A DNA stretch of 64,000 nucleotides from Chryseobacterium gwangjuense (GTDB taxonomy: Bacteria > Bacteroidota > Bacteroidia > Flavobacteriales > Weeksellaceae). The number at the start of each line of letters is the position of its first letter. The stretch's first letter is position 1. Position numbers and translations under genes: made by a program. The notes beneath the pieces were generated by a model, which had not been told where the DNA came from, did not search any database, and saw only the letters and a program-made list of their open reading frames with translations. The stretch lies in assembly GCF_021311115.1 (NCBI RefSeq), contig NZ_JAJTNP010000003.1, positions 243,632-307,631 of the forward strand, read 5' to 3'. Positions 8,301-16,779 of the stretch are shown here, piece by piece.

Positions 8301-9860
8301 TTAATTAGAATATCCTATCAATTCTTCTTTTTTTGAATTGTAAATTCTGTATTCTAAATATTTAAAAGAATCTCTTGGGATGATGGCTACTTTCTTTTTG
8401 TATTTTAGAAACCATTTCATCTGGATGCTCATGATGCCTTTCGTAAGATAAGCTTCCACAAAAGGATGTACGTGAAGGAAAATTTTCCCTTTTTCCTTTT
8501 GCATAATGGTTTTCAGAGCCTCTTCCATTCTTTCTACAATAACAATAGGAGCGATGATTTCTCCGTCTTTGTTAGGATTTTCTTCTTTGGTTTCGATCTG
8601 TTTTTCCGGACGGTTTCTTTGTCGGGTAATTTGTATCAGACCAAATTTACTAGGAGGAAGAATTTTGTGACGTGCTTTATCACGTTTCATTTCTTCTTTA
8701 AGATGTTCATACAGATCTCTTCTGTGTTCAGGATTGGTCATGTCGATAAAATCGATGACGATGATTCCGCCCATGTCACGCAGACGAAGCTGTCTTGCGA
8801 TTTCTGTGGCTGCCATCTTGTTTACATTCAGGGCATGTTCTTTATTGACAGCGGTTCCTGTTGTAATGTTGTTTCCTGAGTTTACATCAACTACGTGTAG
8901 TGCTTCAGTGTGTTCTATAACGAGGTATGCTCCTTTAGAACTAGGAATGTTGACATGTTTTCCGAAACTTTGTTTCAGTTGTTTTTCAACATTGTAATAT
9001 TCAAGTAGAGGAATGTGTGAGTTGTAAAACTGGACAATGTTTTTTCTTTCAGGAGCAATGACTTCCACATAGTTTTTCATTTCGTTTACCATTTGTTCAT
9101 CATCACAAATGATGCTCACGAAATCCTGATTGAAATTGTCTCTTAATATAGCAGAAGCTTTGTCTTCTTCGCTTAAAACTTTAGACGGAACCTTATTTTT
9201 TTGGATGTTTTTAAAAGTGCTTTCCCATTTCTGAATCAGCTGATTCATGTCATTGTGCAGGTCTGCTACTTTTTTTCCTTCGGCTACCGTTCTGATGATC
9301 ACCCCAAAACCTTCAGGTTTTATACTCTCGATAAGGGTTCTCAGTCTTTCTTTTTCCTCAGCGCTTTTTACTTTTTTGGAAATTGAAACCTTATTGTCGA
9401 AAGGAATTAGAACCAAAAAACGTCCTGTTAAGGAAATTTGTGTAGAAATTCTCGGTCCTTTTGTAGAGATGGGTTCTTTGGTAATCTGAAGCAGAACAAC
9501 ATCATCTTTGGCAATTACTTTGTCTACTGTTCCGTTTTTGTCAATTTCGGGTTGTATTTCGAAATTTTTTAAGCTTGAAGCGTTTTGTTTTTTAGAAATC
9601 GTGTCTCTTAAAAACTTTCTGTACGTAAGGTACTGTGGTCCAAGATCCTGATAATGCAGAAAGGCATCTTTTTCGTAACCTATATTTACGAATGCTGCAT
9701 TTAGGTTGGGAGCCAGTTTTTTTACTTTTCCAATAAATAAATCTCCTACTATAAAATCACTTTTGTCCTCTTGCTCATGAAGTTCACATAGTCTTCCGTC
9801 TTCCAGCAGTGCAATCTTTGTAAGATCATCTTCATGCGAAACTATTAGTTCTTTCTTCAT
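8301..9860 (-). CDS. rng: Ribonuclease E/G
   Basis: 519-residue endoribonuclease of the RNase G (CafA) type, acting in rRNA maturation and mRNA decay. The N-terminal S1 RNA-binding domain is seen at about residues 38-120 (GDLFIGKVKKLAPNLNAAFVNIG, KDAFLHYQDLG). The catalytic DNase I-like part has the metal-binding Asp in VVDVNSGNN and in IIVIDFIDM. The short C-terminus without an RNase E-type scaffold points to RNase G. In many Bacteroidota this gene lies next to the HU gene, as here. Confidence 0.9.
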   Translation of the reverse strand: MKKELIVSHEDDLTKIALLEDGRLCELHEQEDKSDFIVGDLFIGKVKKLAPNLNAAFVNIGYEKDAFLHYQDLGPQYLTYRKFLRDTISKKQNASSLKNFEIQPEIDKNGTVDKVIAKDDVVLLQITKEPISTKGPRISTQISLTGRFLVLIPFDNKVSISKKVKSAEEKERLRTLIESIKPEGFGVIIRTVAEGKKVADLHNDMNQLIQKWESTFKNIQKNKVPSKVLSEEDKASAILRDNFNQDFVSIICDDEQMVNEMKNYVEVIAPERKNIVQFYNSHIPLLEYYNVEKQLKQSFGKHVNIPSSKGAYLVIEHTEALHVVDVNSGNNITTGTAVNKEHALNVNKMAATEIARQLRLRDMGGIIVIDFIDMTNPEHRRDLYEHLKEEMKRDKARHKILPPSKFGLIQITRQRNRPEKQIETKEENPNKDGEIIAPIVIVERMEEALKTIMQKEKGKIFLHVHPFVEAYLTKGIMSIQMKWFLKYKKKVAIIPRDSFKYLEYRIYNSKKEELIGYSN

Positions 9861-10092
9861 TTTGTTAAGATAAAATTGTTAAGATTTATAGGGAATAGGT
9901 GTTTTTTTCAAATAAATAATATCTTAAATATAAGAATAGTTTATAGATATTAATATACTTTGATGAAAATAAATGAAAACACAGATATTCTCAAAAATCT
10001 TATTAGGGTTCAAAACAAAATATAGTCGGTGAATATTAAAATATTAAAAACACCAACTATATTATTATATTGTGAATCTCGAGAAAAAGAGA

Positions 10093-10182
10093 TTATTTCT
10101 TCTTATGTCTGTTTGCTCTTCTTCTTTTCTTTCTCTTGTGAGTTGCAACCTTGTGTCTTTTTCTTTTCTTTCCGCTTGGCAT
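10093..10182 (-). CDS. 29-residue highly basic protein, conserved Bacteroidota type
   Basis: Small frame starting at the ATG at 10182: MPSGKKRKRHKVATHKR then further Lys/Arg/His residues, ending KKK-stop. About two thirds of residues are basic. Nearly identical short proteins are, from memory, a regular companion of the HU and RNase G genes in Bacteroidota and are mostly annotated as hypothetical. The composition fits an RNA-bound ribosomal peptide, perhaps a lineage-specific ribosomal protein such as bL38, but I cannot confirm that link. The perfect run of codons without stop and the conserved neighbours make it a real gene rather than chance. Confidence 0.7.
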   Translation of the reverse strand: MPSGKKRKRHKVATHKRKKRRRANRHKKK

Positions 10183-10223
10183 AATTTTAAATTTTTTAGT
10201 AACTAGTTAATATTCCGTTAATT

Positions 10224-10514
10224 TTATTTTACTGCAACTTTAGTTTTTACTTTCTCAACAAAAGATTTTGAAGGTTTGAAAGCAGGAATGTTATGAGCCG
10301 GGATCTCAATTGCAGTGTTTTTAGAAATGTTTCTACCCGTTTTAGCAGCTCTTGTTTTAATAATGAAAGAACCAAAACCTCTTAGATAAACATTGTCCCC
10401 ATTGTACATAGAAGTTCTAATCTCCTGCATAAAAGCTTCTACAACTTTCTGTGTTTCATTCTTTTCTGTTCCCAATTTATTTGAGATGGTGTTTACCAGT
10501 TCTGCCTTTGTCAT
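10224..10514 (-). CDS. HU/IHF family DNA-binding protein
   Basis: 96-residue histone-like protein that bends and compacts DNA as a dimer. Seen: MTKAELVNTISNKLG helix pair, the beta-arm base VYLRGFGSFIIKTRAAKTGRNISKN and the signature-like AIEIPAHNIPAFKPSKSF. The length matches HU exactly. It lies in tandem with the 29-residue basic protein and the RNase E/G gene. Usually an abundant constitutive protein. Confidence 0.95.
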   Translation of the reverse strand: MTKAELVNTISNKLGTEKNETQKVVEAFMQEIRTSMYNGDNVYLRGFGSFIIKTRAAKTGRNISKNTAIEIPAHNIPAFKPSKSFVEKVKTKVAVK

Positions 10515-10652
10515 TTCCTTTTTAAATTTTAAATTTTAGGTGTGCAAATTTAGTTAAAAAAATTGAATACTAGCAAATTAGTGGCAAAATATTTTTAGAT
10601 AATTGCTTGGGTTTGTATGTTTATTTTATGTTACTAATATATTAAGATATCT

Positions 10653-11324
10653 TTATGTGCTGGAATTATAGTATCCATTTTCTACACAAAACCTTATCAG
10701 ATGAAGTTTAGTCTTTAATCCAAGCTTTTCTGTAAGCCTATTGATATAGGTGTCAATGGTTCGGGTACTCAGGTTGAGTTTTTCGCCAATTTCTTTATTG
10801 CTGAAACCCTCATAACAAAATTTCATAAGCTGAATTTCAGTAGGAGAGAGTTCTTCCTGGCTTTTTTTTTGCCTGCTCATATATTCCTGTACCAAAAGAG
10901 GCTGTTTTTGCCATTCTTGATAGTAAGAATCATAATCAAAATTGTTGTCGGCTATTTTTCCCCTCACAATATTTTTGATGATATTGCTGTTTTTCTGGCA
11001 GTAGTAAATATTAGGAAGCTTTGAAAGAATTTCTGCAATATCTTCCTGATAGGTTCCGGAATACGTTATGATAGGGGTTTCGTTATTATTTCGACGAATA
11101 AATTTGATGGCTTCAATTCCGCTCAGTATGGGCATGAATAGTTCTATAATGAAAACATCTTCCTGCCGCCTATAGGTTCTATTGATAAGCTCATGACCGT
11201 TATTGCAGTCATTAATCAGCATGTTGAAGGGTGTCTCCAAAAGCGTTTTGATCATTATTTTTTTAAAATAAAAATCACTGTCAGCTATTGAAAAGCGAAC
11301 TCTTTTATTTAAAATCTGGTTCAT
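10653..11324 (-). CDS. Orphan LuxR-type response regulator with a Glu in place of the phospho-acceptor Asp
   Basis: 223 residues. The receiver-like part (about 1-120) has the acidic pair in IADSDF (D15, D17), but the strand that normally carries the phosphorylated Asp reads FIIELFMPILSG, so E61 takes that place. A Ser/Thr region (YSG, 88-90) and K111 are retained. The C-terminal LuxR/GerE helix-turn-helix spans about 158-215 (LSPTEIQLMKFCYEGFSNKEIGE, then LSTRTIDTYINRL). No histidine kinase is adjacent. It is divergent from the T6SS operon beginning at 11486, so it is the prime candidate regulator of the T6SS. A Glu here often mimics phosphorylation, which would make it constitutively active or controlled by other means. 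Confidence 0.85.
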   Translation of the reverse strand: MNQILNKRVRFSIADSDFYFKKIMIKTLLETPFNMLINDCNNGHELINRTYRRQEDVFIIELFMPILSGIEAIKFIRRNNNETPIITYSGTYQEDIAEILSKLPNIYYCQKNSNIIKNIVRGKIADNNFDYDSYYQEWQKQPLLVQEYMSRQKKSQEELSPTEIQLMKFCYEGFSNKEIGEKLNLSTRTIDTYINRLTEKLGLKTKLHLIRFCVENGYYNSST

Positions 11325-11485
11325 TTTAATATCGATTTGGTGTAGATATTTAAAATTTGAGAGGTCTAAGGTATAAAATTCTAATGAGAGAGAAAATTAA
11401 TATTCTCCAATTAGTGATTATAGGAATAAATTTTGTGTAGTCTTATTTTTTTTAATAATTTCACCGTCCAAACAAATCACAAAGT

Positions 11486-12022
11486 ATGTCTTCGAACAGG
11501 GAGAAAAAATTAAACCAATCTGACGTCAGGATAGGCATTTGGAAATTTGTCCTATCTTTTTTAGTCTTAGCAGGCGTTTCTTTTTTGTCTGTCTTCTTCT
11601 TTTTTAAAAGCTATAATCAGCAACAAGAAGGGATCAGCAAAGAAGTTGAGGCTTACCGTAAGTTGCTTGAACGAAGCGACGTATTAAAAACCCATGTAGA
11701 AAGTATCTATTATAAAATGGACCAGCTTGATATTAACAAGGTGGACAATGATATATTTCTTAGAAACTCTATACTGGAGAGCGTAAGAGATGCCAGAAAT
11801 ATTATGGGAAAAGACAGTGCGGATAATTTTAAGCATTATGCCATTCTTATGAAGCAGATCGGAAGTATGATTGATCTGAAAAATCAGATTATTATCGTAG
11901 AACATCAGAAGGAAATGGCTCGCAGAGATATAGAAGAATGTTTGGGTAAGGTAGGCAGAGCAAATGATGAATTGAGGATAGACCCTACCAGAAAGTTCAC
12001 AGGAAGTAGAAGACGAAGATAA
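11486..12022 (+). CDS. tssO: Type VI secretion protein TssO (Bacteroidota T6SSiii)
   Basis: 178 residues. A basic cytoplasmic N-terminus is followed by one transmembrane helix (about 21-45, FVLSFLVLAGVSFLSVFFFF) and a long, charged, probably coiled-coil periplasmic part, ending in a basic tail (GSRRRR). This is the TssO form, part of the TssNOPQR envelope complex that replaces the TssJLM complex in T6SSiii. It starts an apparent operon with the next three genes (11-bp gap to the next). An AATCAC leader motif lies at 11475-11480. Confidence 0.8.
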   Translation: MSSNREKKLNQSDVRIGIWKFVLSFLVLAGVSFLSVFFFFKSYNQQQEGISKEVEAYRKLLERSDVLKTHVESIYYKMDQLDINKVDNDIFLRNSILESVRDARNIMGKDSADNFKHYAILMKQIGSMIDLKNQIIIVEHQKEMARRDIEECLGKVGRANDELRIDPTRKFTGSRRRR

Positions 12023-12033
12023 ACATCAACGCT

Positions 12034-12564
12034 ATGCACGGACACATTACATTATCTAAAACAGAAAAACAGTATCAGTTTCTTTATCTTATACTGATGC
12101 TTTTGGCAGCACTTATATTTTTGGGAGTTATCTTTTTAAAAGATTTTCAGTCTCCTTTTTCGGATGAGGACGTTGTTTCGATTCAAAACCTTGAGGAAAA
12201 AGCAAAATTTGATCAGAAACAGAAGTATAGCTACAAAATCATGGACAGTACCTATCATCAGATCAATCGTCTGACGAATGAAATGCCACAGCCTTTTGTA
12301 GAAAACAGTATCATATACGGAATTAATGATATTACCAATTATTATGAAAGCGGAGATACTAAAGTTTTTGATATCAGAAAAGATGCCTATCCGCAAATTG
12401 CACTTTTTTACAAAATGTATTTCGATGACAAAAAAACGATTGCTACAGTAACAGAAGATATCGAGAAATTTAAAAAACAGTTTGAAGACTGTTCTATTGG
12501 TTTTAAAGAAAAGAAAAACCAGTTGTTTCAGCGTAATAATGAATTGAAAGCGAGGACACAATAA
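12034..12564 (+). CDS. T6SSiii membrane protein, TssO-like
   Basis: 176 residues built like the preceding protein: short cytoplasmic start, one transmembrane helix (about 16-36, FLYLILMLLAALIFLGVIFL) and a periplasmic helical domain with little obvious sequence identity to TssO. By position between TssO and the PKD protein it belongs to the T6SSiii envelope complex (TssN/O/P/Q/R group). I recall relatives being labelled T6SS transmembrane protein TssO, but TssQ or TssP cannot be excluded; no lipobox is present, which argues against the lipoprotein TssQ. Confidence 0.65.
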   Translation: MHGHITLSKTEKQYQFLYLILMLLAALIFLGVIFLKDFQSPFSDEDVVSIQNLEEKAKFDQKQKYSYKIMDSTYHQINRLTNEMPQPFVENSIIYGINDITNYYESGDTKVFDIRKDAYPQIALFYKMYFDDKKTIATVTEDIEKFKKQFEDCSIGFKEKKNQLFQRNNELKARTQ

Positions 12565-12620
12565 AAAAATCGCTACACCACCACACCACACAAAACCAAA
12601 AACACTACACAATATTAAAT

Positions 12621-13529
12621 ATGAACTACTTTGAAAAGAACAAGAAGAATATTATCATTGGGGTTATTGCGACCTTACTTATAGCCGCTTTGGTAGCTCT
12701 ATGGCTGCAGAAAAAAGTAATCCATTCGAATGATGATATTGTAGGATTAGTATATCCGTCTACATTAATGGTAGGAGATACACTTTCATTTGAAGACAAA
12801 ACTCAGTTTGCAAAGAACAAAAGATGGAGTTTCGGAGATGGTGCTACCTCTGATAAAAATAGCGGTATTCACTTTTATAACAAACCTGGATATTATCAGG
12901 TAACGTTAATTATTGATAATAAATACTCGAAGTCATTTCCTGTAATGGTGCGTTCGAGAGAAGTTGCCAAACCTAAAGACACTGCAAAAATCCGGACGAT
13001 TATTGATGCACAATCTCAGGCAATGGTATTTGAGAATGTACAATTTCGTGCGGTTTCTGATGCTAAACAGTTTACATGGAAATTTGGGGAAACGGGAAAT
13101 ATAGATTCTAAAGAAAAATTTGCCACGTATTCTTATAAAAAACCTGGAGATTATGTGGTTACTTTATTTACAGATGAAAGCATAGAGCCGATCTTACATC
13201 ACATCAAAATTCTTCCGGGTTATGATGCCTTACAAGAAGATGTAACGGTAGAAGATACTTATGCGAAAATGGATAACGATTTTAAATATCACTTACAGCA
13301 AATTGCGAATGGCAATAGCTTCAATACCCATTATAATTATTTATTAAGAAAATACCTTTGTAATAATGAGAACACGGTAGTAAAAGTTAATGATAGCAAG
13401 GCTAACAATTTTTACATGTACTGTGCAGGTCTTCAGTTTGATAAAAATAATGTAATACAGACTGTAAAAGTAAACTTTGATGATGCGCAATCTTGTGTAA
13501 CTAAAGTGGATATTACCCAAAGTAAATAA
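12621..13529 (+). CDS. PKD-domain protein of the T6SSiii envelope complex (TssP-like)
   Basis: 302 residues: a short N-terminus, one transmembrane helix (about 10-28, IIIGVIATLLIAALVALWL), then two PKD/Ig-like repeats in the periplasm. The PKD signatures are RWSFGDGATSDKN with YYQVTLII, and TWKFGETGNIDS with DYVVTLF. The C-terminal 100 residues form a separate alpha/beta part with two Cys. Located between the TssO-like genes and tssR, it most likely matches the T6SSiii component TssP. The 56 bp before it are unusual, rich in CA and without G, see findings. Confidence 0.7.
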   Translation: MNYFEKNKKNIIIGVIATLLIAALVALWLQKKVIHSNDDIVGLVYPSTLMVGDTLSFEDKTQFAKNKRWSFGDGATSDKNSGIHFYNKPGYYQVTLIIDNKYSKSFPVMVRSREVAKPKDTAKIRTIIDAQSQAMVFENVQFRAVSDAKQFTWKFGETGNIDSKEKFATYSYKKPGDYVVTLFTDESIEPILHHIKILPGYDALQEDVTVEDTYAKMDNDFKYHLQQIANGNSFNTHYNYLLRKYLCNNENTVVKVNDSKANNFYMYCAGLQFDKNNVIQTVKVNFDDAQSCVTKVDITQSK

Positions 13530-13573
13530 TCGTTCATTTCTACGAACAACACCAATCATAAAAGAAAATTAAG

Positions 13574-15973
13574 ATGAAAAATAAATTTCCTCTAGCAGCA
13601 TATTATATAGGTATTTCGGTATTGCTTACGAGCTGCCAGGTAAAATTACCTTCCAAAAAAACTCCGGAACCGGAACATTACGGTCAGGTAGACAATTCTC
13701 CCGTTATCAATGGGTTTCCAAAAAAATCGGCTCCGTGGATCGTGATTTCCGACCGATCAAGAAATACGGCATATTTAGATAAAAGTGACGAAAAATCATA
13801 TAAAGAAGTTAAGTTTTTAGAACCGCTTATGGTCCTAAAACACAGAGACGGAATGGTAAAAGTGGCGGAATATGTTCCGGATGCATTAATGAAAAAAGTT
13901 TCGTCAAAATCAATTAAAACATACGGCTGGATCCCGGAATCTGAATTATTATTATGGAGTAATTCTTTAAAAAGCGAAAAGACAGGCTATCCTGTACGAG
14001 TTGCTGTTGTTCCCAATAATAGTGATGTGATAAGAAGTGCCGAAAGGTATTATAAAAATGATTCCATTATGGTTTTTAATTCACCGAGTTTGATAGAACA
14101 GGCGAATGTGAAGATCCCGAACGGACAAGTTGTATATGTTTACAAACAGGCAGAAAATAATAAAAGATTTTTGGTAGGAAAGAAGCCTTCTATTGATATG
14201 GATAGCATTAATGAAGGTTTGTACGGATGGGTAAGTTCTAATGTAGTGTCTGCTTGGGGGGAGAGATCGGCTCTTAAAATGAAAAATCCTACAGGGGTTA
14301 CAGAAACTGCTCTGGGAATTCATGAAGGATCTCCGGGAGGATCAAATGTAGAAAACAGAACGGCCATTTTGCTTACGGATGTCAATAAAAGAACTCCTCT
14401 GGAAAACATTTTTCCTGTCAGTTTAGCGTTGGATACGACACCAACTCCGGATTCCAAGACAAAATACTTTACCAATATTTTAGATTACAGTAAGAACTAT
14501 GTTTTCAATGTATTGGGAGAGCGTATAATTTTTGATCGTTACAGAGAAATTACCGAAAGAAATAAAAGAATAAATATTGTTTTTGCATTAGATATAAGTG
14601 CTTCTAATGCGCCTTATGCACCTATTGTAAAATCTTTATTACAGGATTTACAGCTTAGATTTGAAAAACCTACTTACTTCAACTCGGTGAAGTATGGTGT
14701 TGTTTTGTACAAGAATAATTCTTGTGGCGATAATGTGGCAACGTCAAATTTAAGTACTGATTACAGTAAGATAACAACATTTATTGATCAGAAAACCAAT
14801 GAAATGAACTGTCCGAGTGCAAGCAGTTATCAGCCTGTAAACGAAGGGTTAATGGCAGCCGGCCGTCTTCTTGGCGATCGCCCTGATGAAACCAACATTA
14901 TCATTACAATCGGGACTTCATCCAACCAGGGAGGAAATATGTATGGGGTAATTAATTCCATTACACAAGCGCAGGCAAGACTGATTATGTTCCAGACAAG
15001 TGCAAGATCATCAGATACTTACAATGATTTTGTTTTGATGTCTGAAAATGTGGTGACGAATACAGCCAAAAATATTGCAGAGCTTAAAAAACAAAATATT
15101 ATTAATCAAAGTGATGTACTCACCAAAAATAACTTTAGTCTGGTAGAGAGTGAAGCTGGATTTTTCTCATTGGACTATCCGAAGCAGAGTATGTCTCAAG
15201 GCTTTGTGATCTTCCCTAAAAAAGGGGATATTGCAACACCGGGATATTTAAAAAAGGCAGTAGATAGCTTGATTGCTCAGGTGACTTTGGACAATGAAAC
15301 TATTGATAAATCTCTGAATGACCACTTCCATTCATCAGTAGGAGCGGGAAAAACAGATGTAGATGTGAAATACAAATATCTGTATCCTGGATTAACGAAT
15401 CCTGTTTCTGCAGGTATTGCGGCACAATTGGTAAACTATGGAAATCCGTTTTTAGTTAAAGGATATATTCCTTCAGAATTAAAAGACTTTAAACAGGGAA
15501 TGGAGAAAGGAATCCTGATCTCAGAAGCAGAATATGATAATCTAAAAGCTTTCTATACGGAAGTGTATCAGAAAACAAATGCTGAAAGAACAGACTTTAA
15601 TCAGGCAAAAGCAGTAAAGGAGTATATTAAGCTTTTGAAAAAATACAATCCTACAATTAAGTTCTTAGATAAATCAGACTTATACGAAAAACCGATGTCT
15701 TATGCAGTGGGGGTAAGTACAGGTTTTGATAATTCTGAAGAAGAAATGATGTCTAAATACAAACTGAAAGCCTGGAAAAAGTCTAAAATCATCATCAATG
15801 AATCAGTAAGGACTTATTTTAAATATTATAAAGATTTAGCAGAAAGAATGCTGACCTATAGAAATAATCCGGCAGTGAAAATTCAGCAGAATGGGCAAAC
15901 TTTCTATTGGCTCAACGAATACTTTATGCCAACCATGCTTCCGGTAGAAGCTCCGGAATATACGAAGCATTAA
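13574..15973 (+). CDS. tssR: Type VI secretion protein TssR, VWA-domain lipoprotein
   Basis: 799 residues with a lipoprotein signal peptide (Cys after ISVLLTS, about residue 21). After an N-terminal half with SH3-like strands there is a von Willebrand A domain starting near residue 334 (NIVFALDISAS), with the MIDAS motif DxSxS at 340-344. TssR is a T6SSiii-specific periplasmic component of the TssNOPQR complex that is thought to bridge the outer membrane part to the inner membrane proteins. Last gene of the tssO operon; a clear terminator follows at 15988. Confidence 0.85.
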   Translation: MKNKFPLAAYYIGISVLLTSCQVKLPSKKTPEPEHYGQVDNSPVINGFPKKSAPWIVISDRSRNTAYLDKSDEKSYKEVKFLEPLMVLKHRDGMVKVAEYVPDALMKKVSSKSIKTYGWIPESELLLWSNSLKSEKTGYPVRVAVVPNNSDVIRSAERYYKNDSIMVFNSPSLIEQANVKIPNGQVVYVYKQAENNKRFLVGKKPSIDMDSINEGLYGWVSSNVVSAWGERSALKMKNPTGVTETALGIHEGSPGGSNVENRTAILLTDVNKRTPLENIFPVSLALDTTPTPDSKTKYFTNILDYSKNYVFNVLGERIIFDRYREITERNKRINIVFALDISASNAPYAPIVKSLLQDLQLRFEKPTYFNSVKYGVVLYKNNSCGDNVATSNLSTDYSKITTFIDQKTNEMNCPSASSYQPVNEGLMAAGRLLGDRPDETNIIITIGTSSNQGGNMYGVINSITQAQARLIMFQTSARSSDTYNDFVLMSENVVTNTAKNIAELKKQNIINQSDVLTKNNFSLVESEAGFFSLDYPKQSMSQGFVIFPKKGDIATPGYLKKAVDSLIAQVTLDNETIDKSLNDHFHSSVGAGKTDVDVKYKYLYPGLTNPVSAGIAAQLVNYGNPFLVKGYIPSELKDFKQGMEKGILISEAEYDNLKAFYTEVYQKTNAERTDFNQAKAVKEYIKLLKKYNPTIKFLDKSDLYEKPMSYAVGVSTGFDNSEEEMMSKYKLKAWKKSKIIINESVRTYFKYYKDLAERMLTYRNNPAVKIQQNGQTFYWLNEYFMPTMLPVEAPEYTKH

Positions 15974-15987
15974 AAACTATAAATAAG

Positions 15988-16018
15988 AAAGACTGTCCCT
16001 AAAATGGCAGTCTTTTTT
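15988..16018 (+). terminator. Terminator of the tssO-tssR operon
   Basis: Inverted repeat AAAGACTG / CAGTCTTT with a 12-base loop and a T-run, 14 bp after the tssR stop. It separates this operon from the hcp gene, which has its own promoter. Confidence 0.85.
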
Positions 16019-16050
16019 ATGCATAACCTATCTGAATACCAAAAGCTTGT

Positions 16051-16142
16051 CGTAGAATTACGACACAAAATAGTAGAACTACTACAAAAAATAAAAAAAG
16101 AAGATAAATATTTTTAGGATAGAAAATGCCGCTTTATATTTG
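16051..16142 (+). promoter_or_regulatory. hcp1 control region: tandem palindromes and minus-7 box
   Basis: Two palindromes, CGTAGAATTACG (16051-16062) and TAGTAGAACTACTA (16071-16084), have centres exactly 21 bp (two helical turns) apart. A TATATTTG minus-7 box follows at 16135-16142, 57.5 bp after the second centre, and the ATG of hcp1 is 59 bp after the box start. All three spacings recur base for base before hcp2. The arrangement fits an activator that binds as two dimers; the LuxR-type regulator at 10653-11324 is the obvious candidate. Confidence 0.65.
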
Positions 16143-16193
16143 TTTTACAATCACTGAGTTATAAAATATTATTAACGATTAAAATTTATTATC

Positions 16194-16598
16194 ATGGCAC
16201 TAAATTCAAGAGGAATCCTAAAATTCAACGGAGGCGAAGGTCAAAAATTATTAAAGCTGAATTACAGCGTATCCAGATCTACAGACGTTTCTGGTAGAGT
16301 AGCTTCAGATCCTTCCAATGCAATCATTAAACTTACTGTGGAAGCAACAGAAAAATCTGATATTCTGGAAAGCTTACTGAACGGAAAATACAAACCAACC
16401 AGCGGAGAAATTACTTTCAACAAATCTCACGAAGAAGGAACATTGATTACTTTGAACTGGGAAAACGGATATGTCATTCAGCACGAAGTAGACTTTGATG
16501 CCGTAGATGAAAACTCTATGTATGTAAGTTTCATCGTAAGTGCAGAGAAGATCAACTATGGTAATTCTGCTTATGAAGGACTTTGGCCATCAGCTTAA
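16194..16598 (+). CDS. tssD: Type VI secretion tube protein TssD (Hcp), copy 1
   Basis: 134-residue Hcp-type tube subunit of the T6SSiii type; hexamer rings stack into the inner tube that is fired from the cell. Seen: ALNSRGILKFNG start, VSRSTDVSGRVASDPSNA and the EEGTLITLNWENGYV segment typical for Bacteroidota TssD. It is a single-gene transcription unit, with its own promoter region and terminator, which fits the very high level at which the tube protein is needed. It differs from copy 2 (27274) at only three residues: Ala/Ser in FDxVDE, Val/Ile in FIxSAEK and the last residue. Confidence 0.93.
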   Translation: MALNSRGILKFNGGEGQKLLKLNYSVSRSTDVSGRVASDPSNAIIKLTVEATEKSDILESLLNGKYKPTSGEITFNKSHEEGTLITLNWENGYVIQHEVDFDAVDENSMYVSFIVSAEKINYGNSAYEGLWPSA

Positions 16599-16626
16599 GT
16601 ATATAGAATCAACATTCATCCAATAG

Positions 16627-16656
16627 AGACTGTCTCCAATAAAGACGGTCTTTTTT
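16627..16656 (+). terminator. Terminator of hcp1
   Basis: Inverted repeat AGACTGTCT / AGACGGTCT (one G-T pair) followed by TTTTTT, 28 bp after the hcp1 stop. A new promoter-like TATCTTTA at 16751-16758 follows for vgrG1. Confidence 0.8.
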
Positions 16657-16779
16657 GCCTGAAACAATATTTTTATTAAAGTTTTGACTTTGCTCATAAA
16701 TTAACAAATAGATAATCCTTTAATAGAAACTTTAGTTTGGATATTTTTTTTATCTTTAACTTACCACAATCACAAAATT

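Noticed and set aside
10522..10652. Extra gene between HU and the response regulator
   Set aside because: Too short and stop-rich in all frames; taken as promoter region of HU.
12136..12612. 158-residue minus-strand frame opposite the second TssO-like gene
   Set aside because: Phe- and Ile-rich shadow of Lys/Glu/Asn-rich coding sequence on the other strand.
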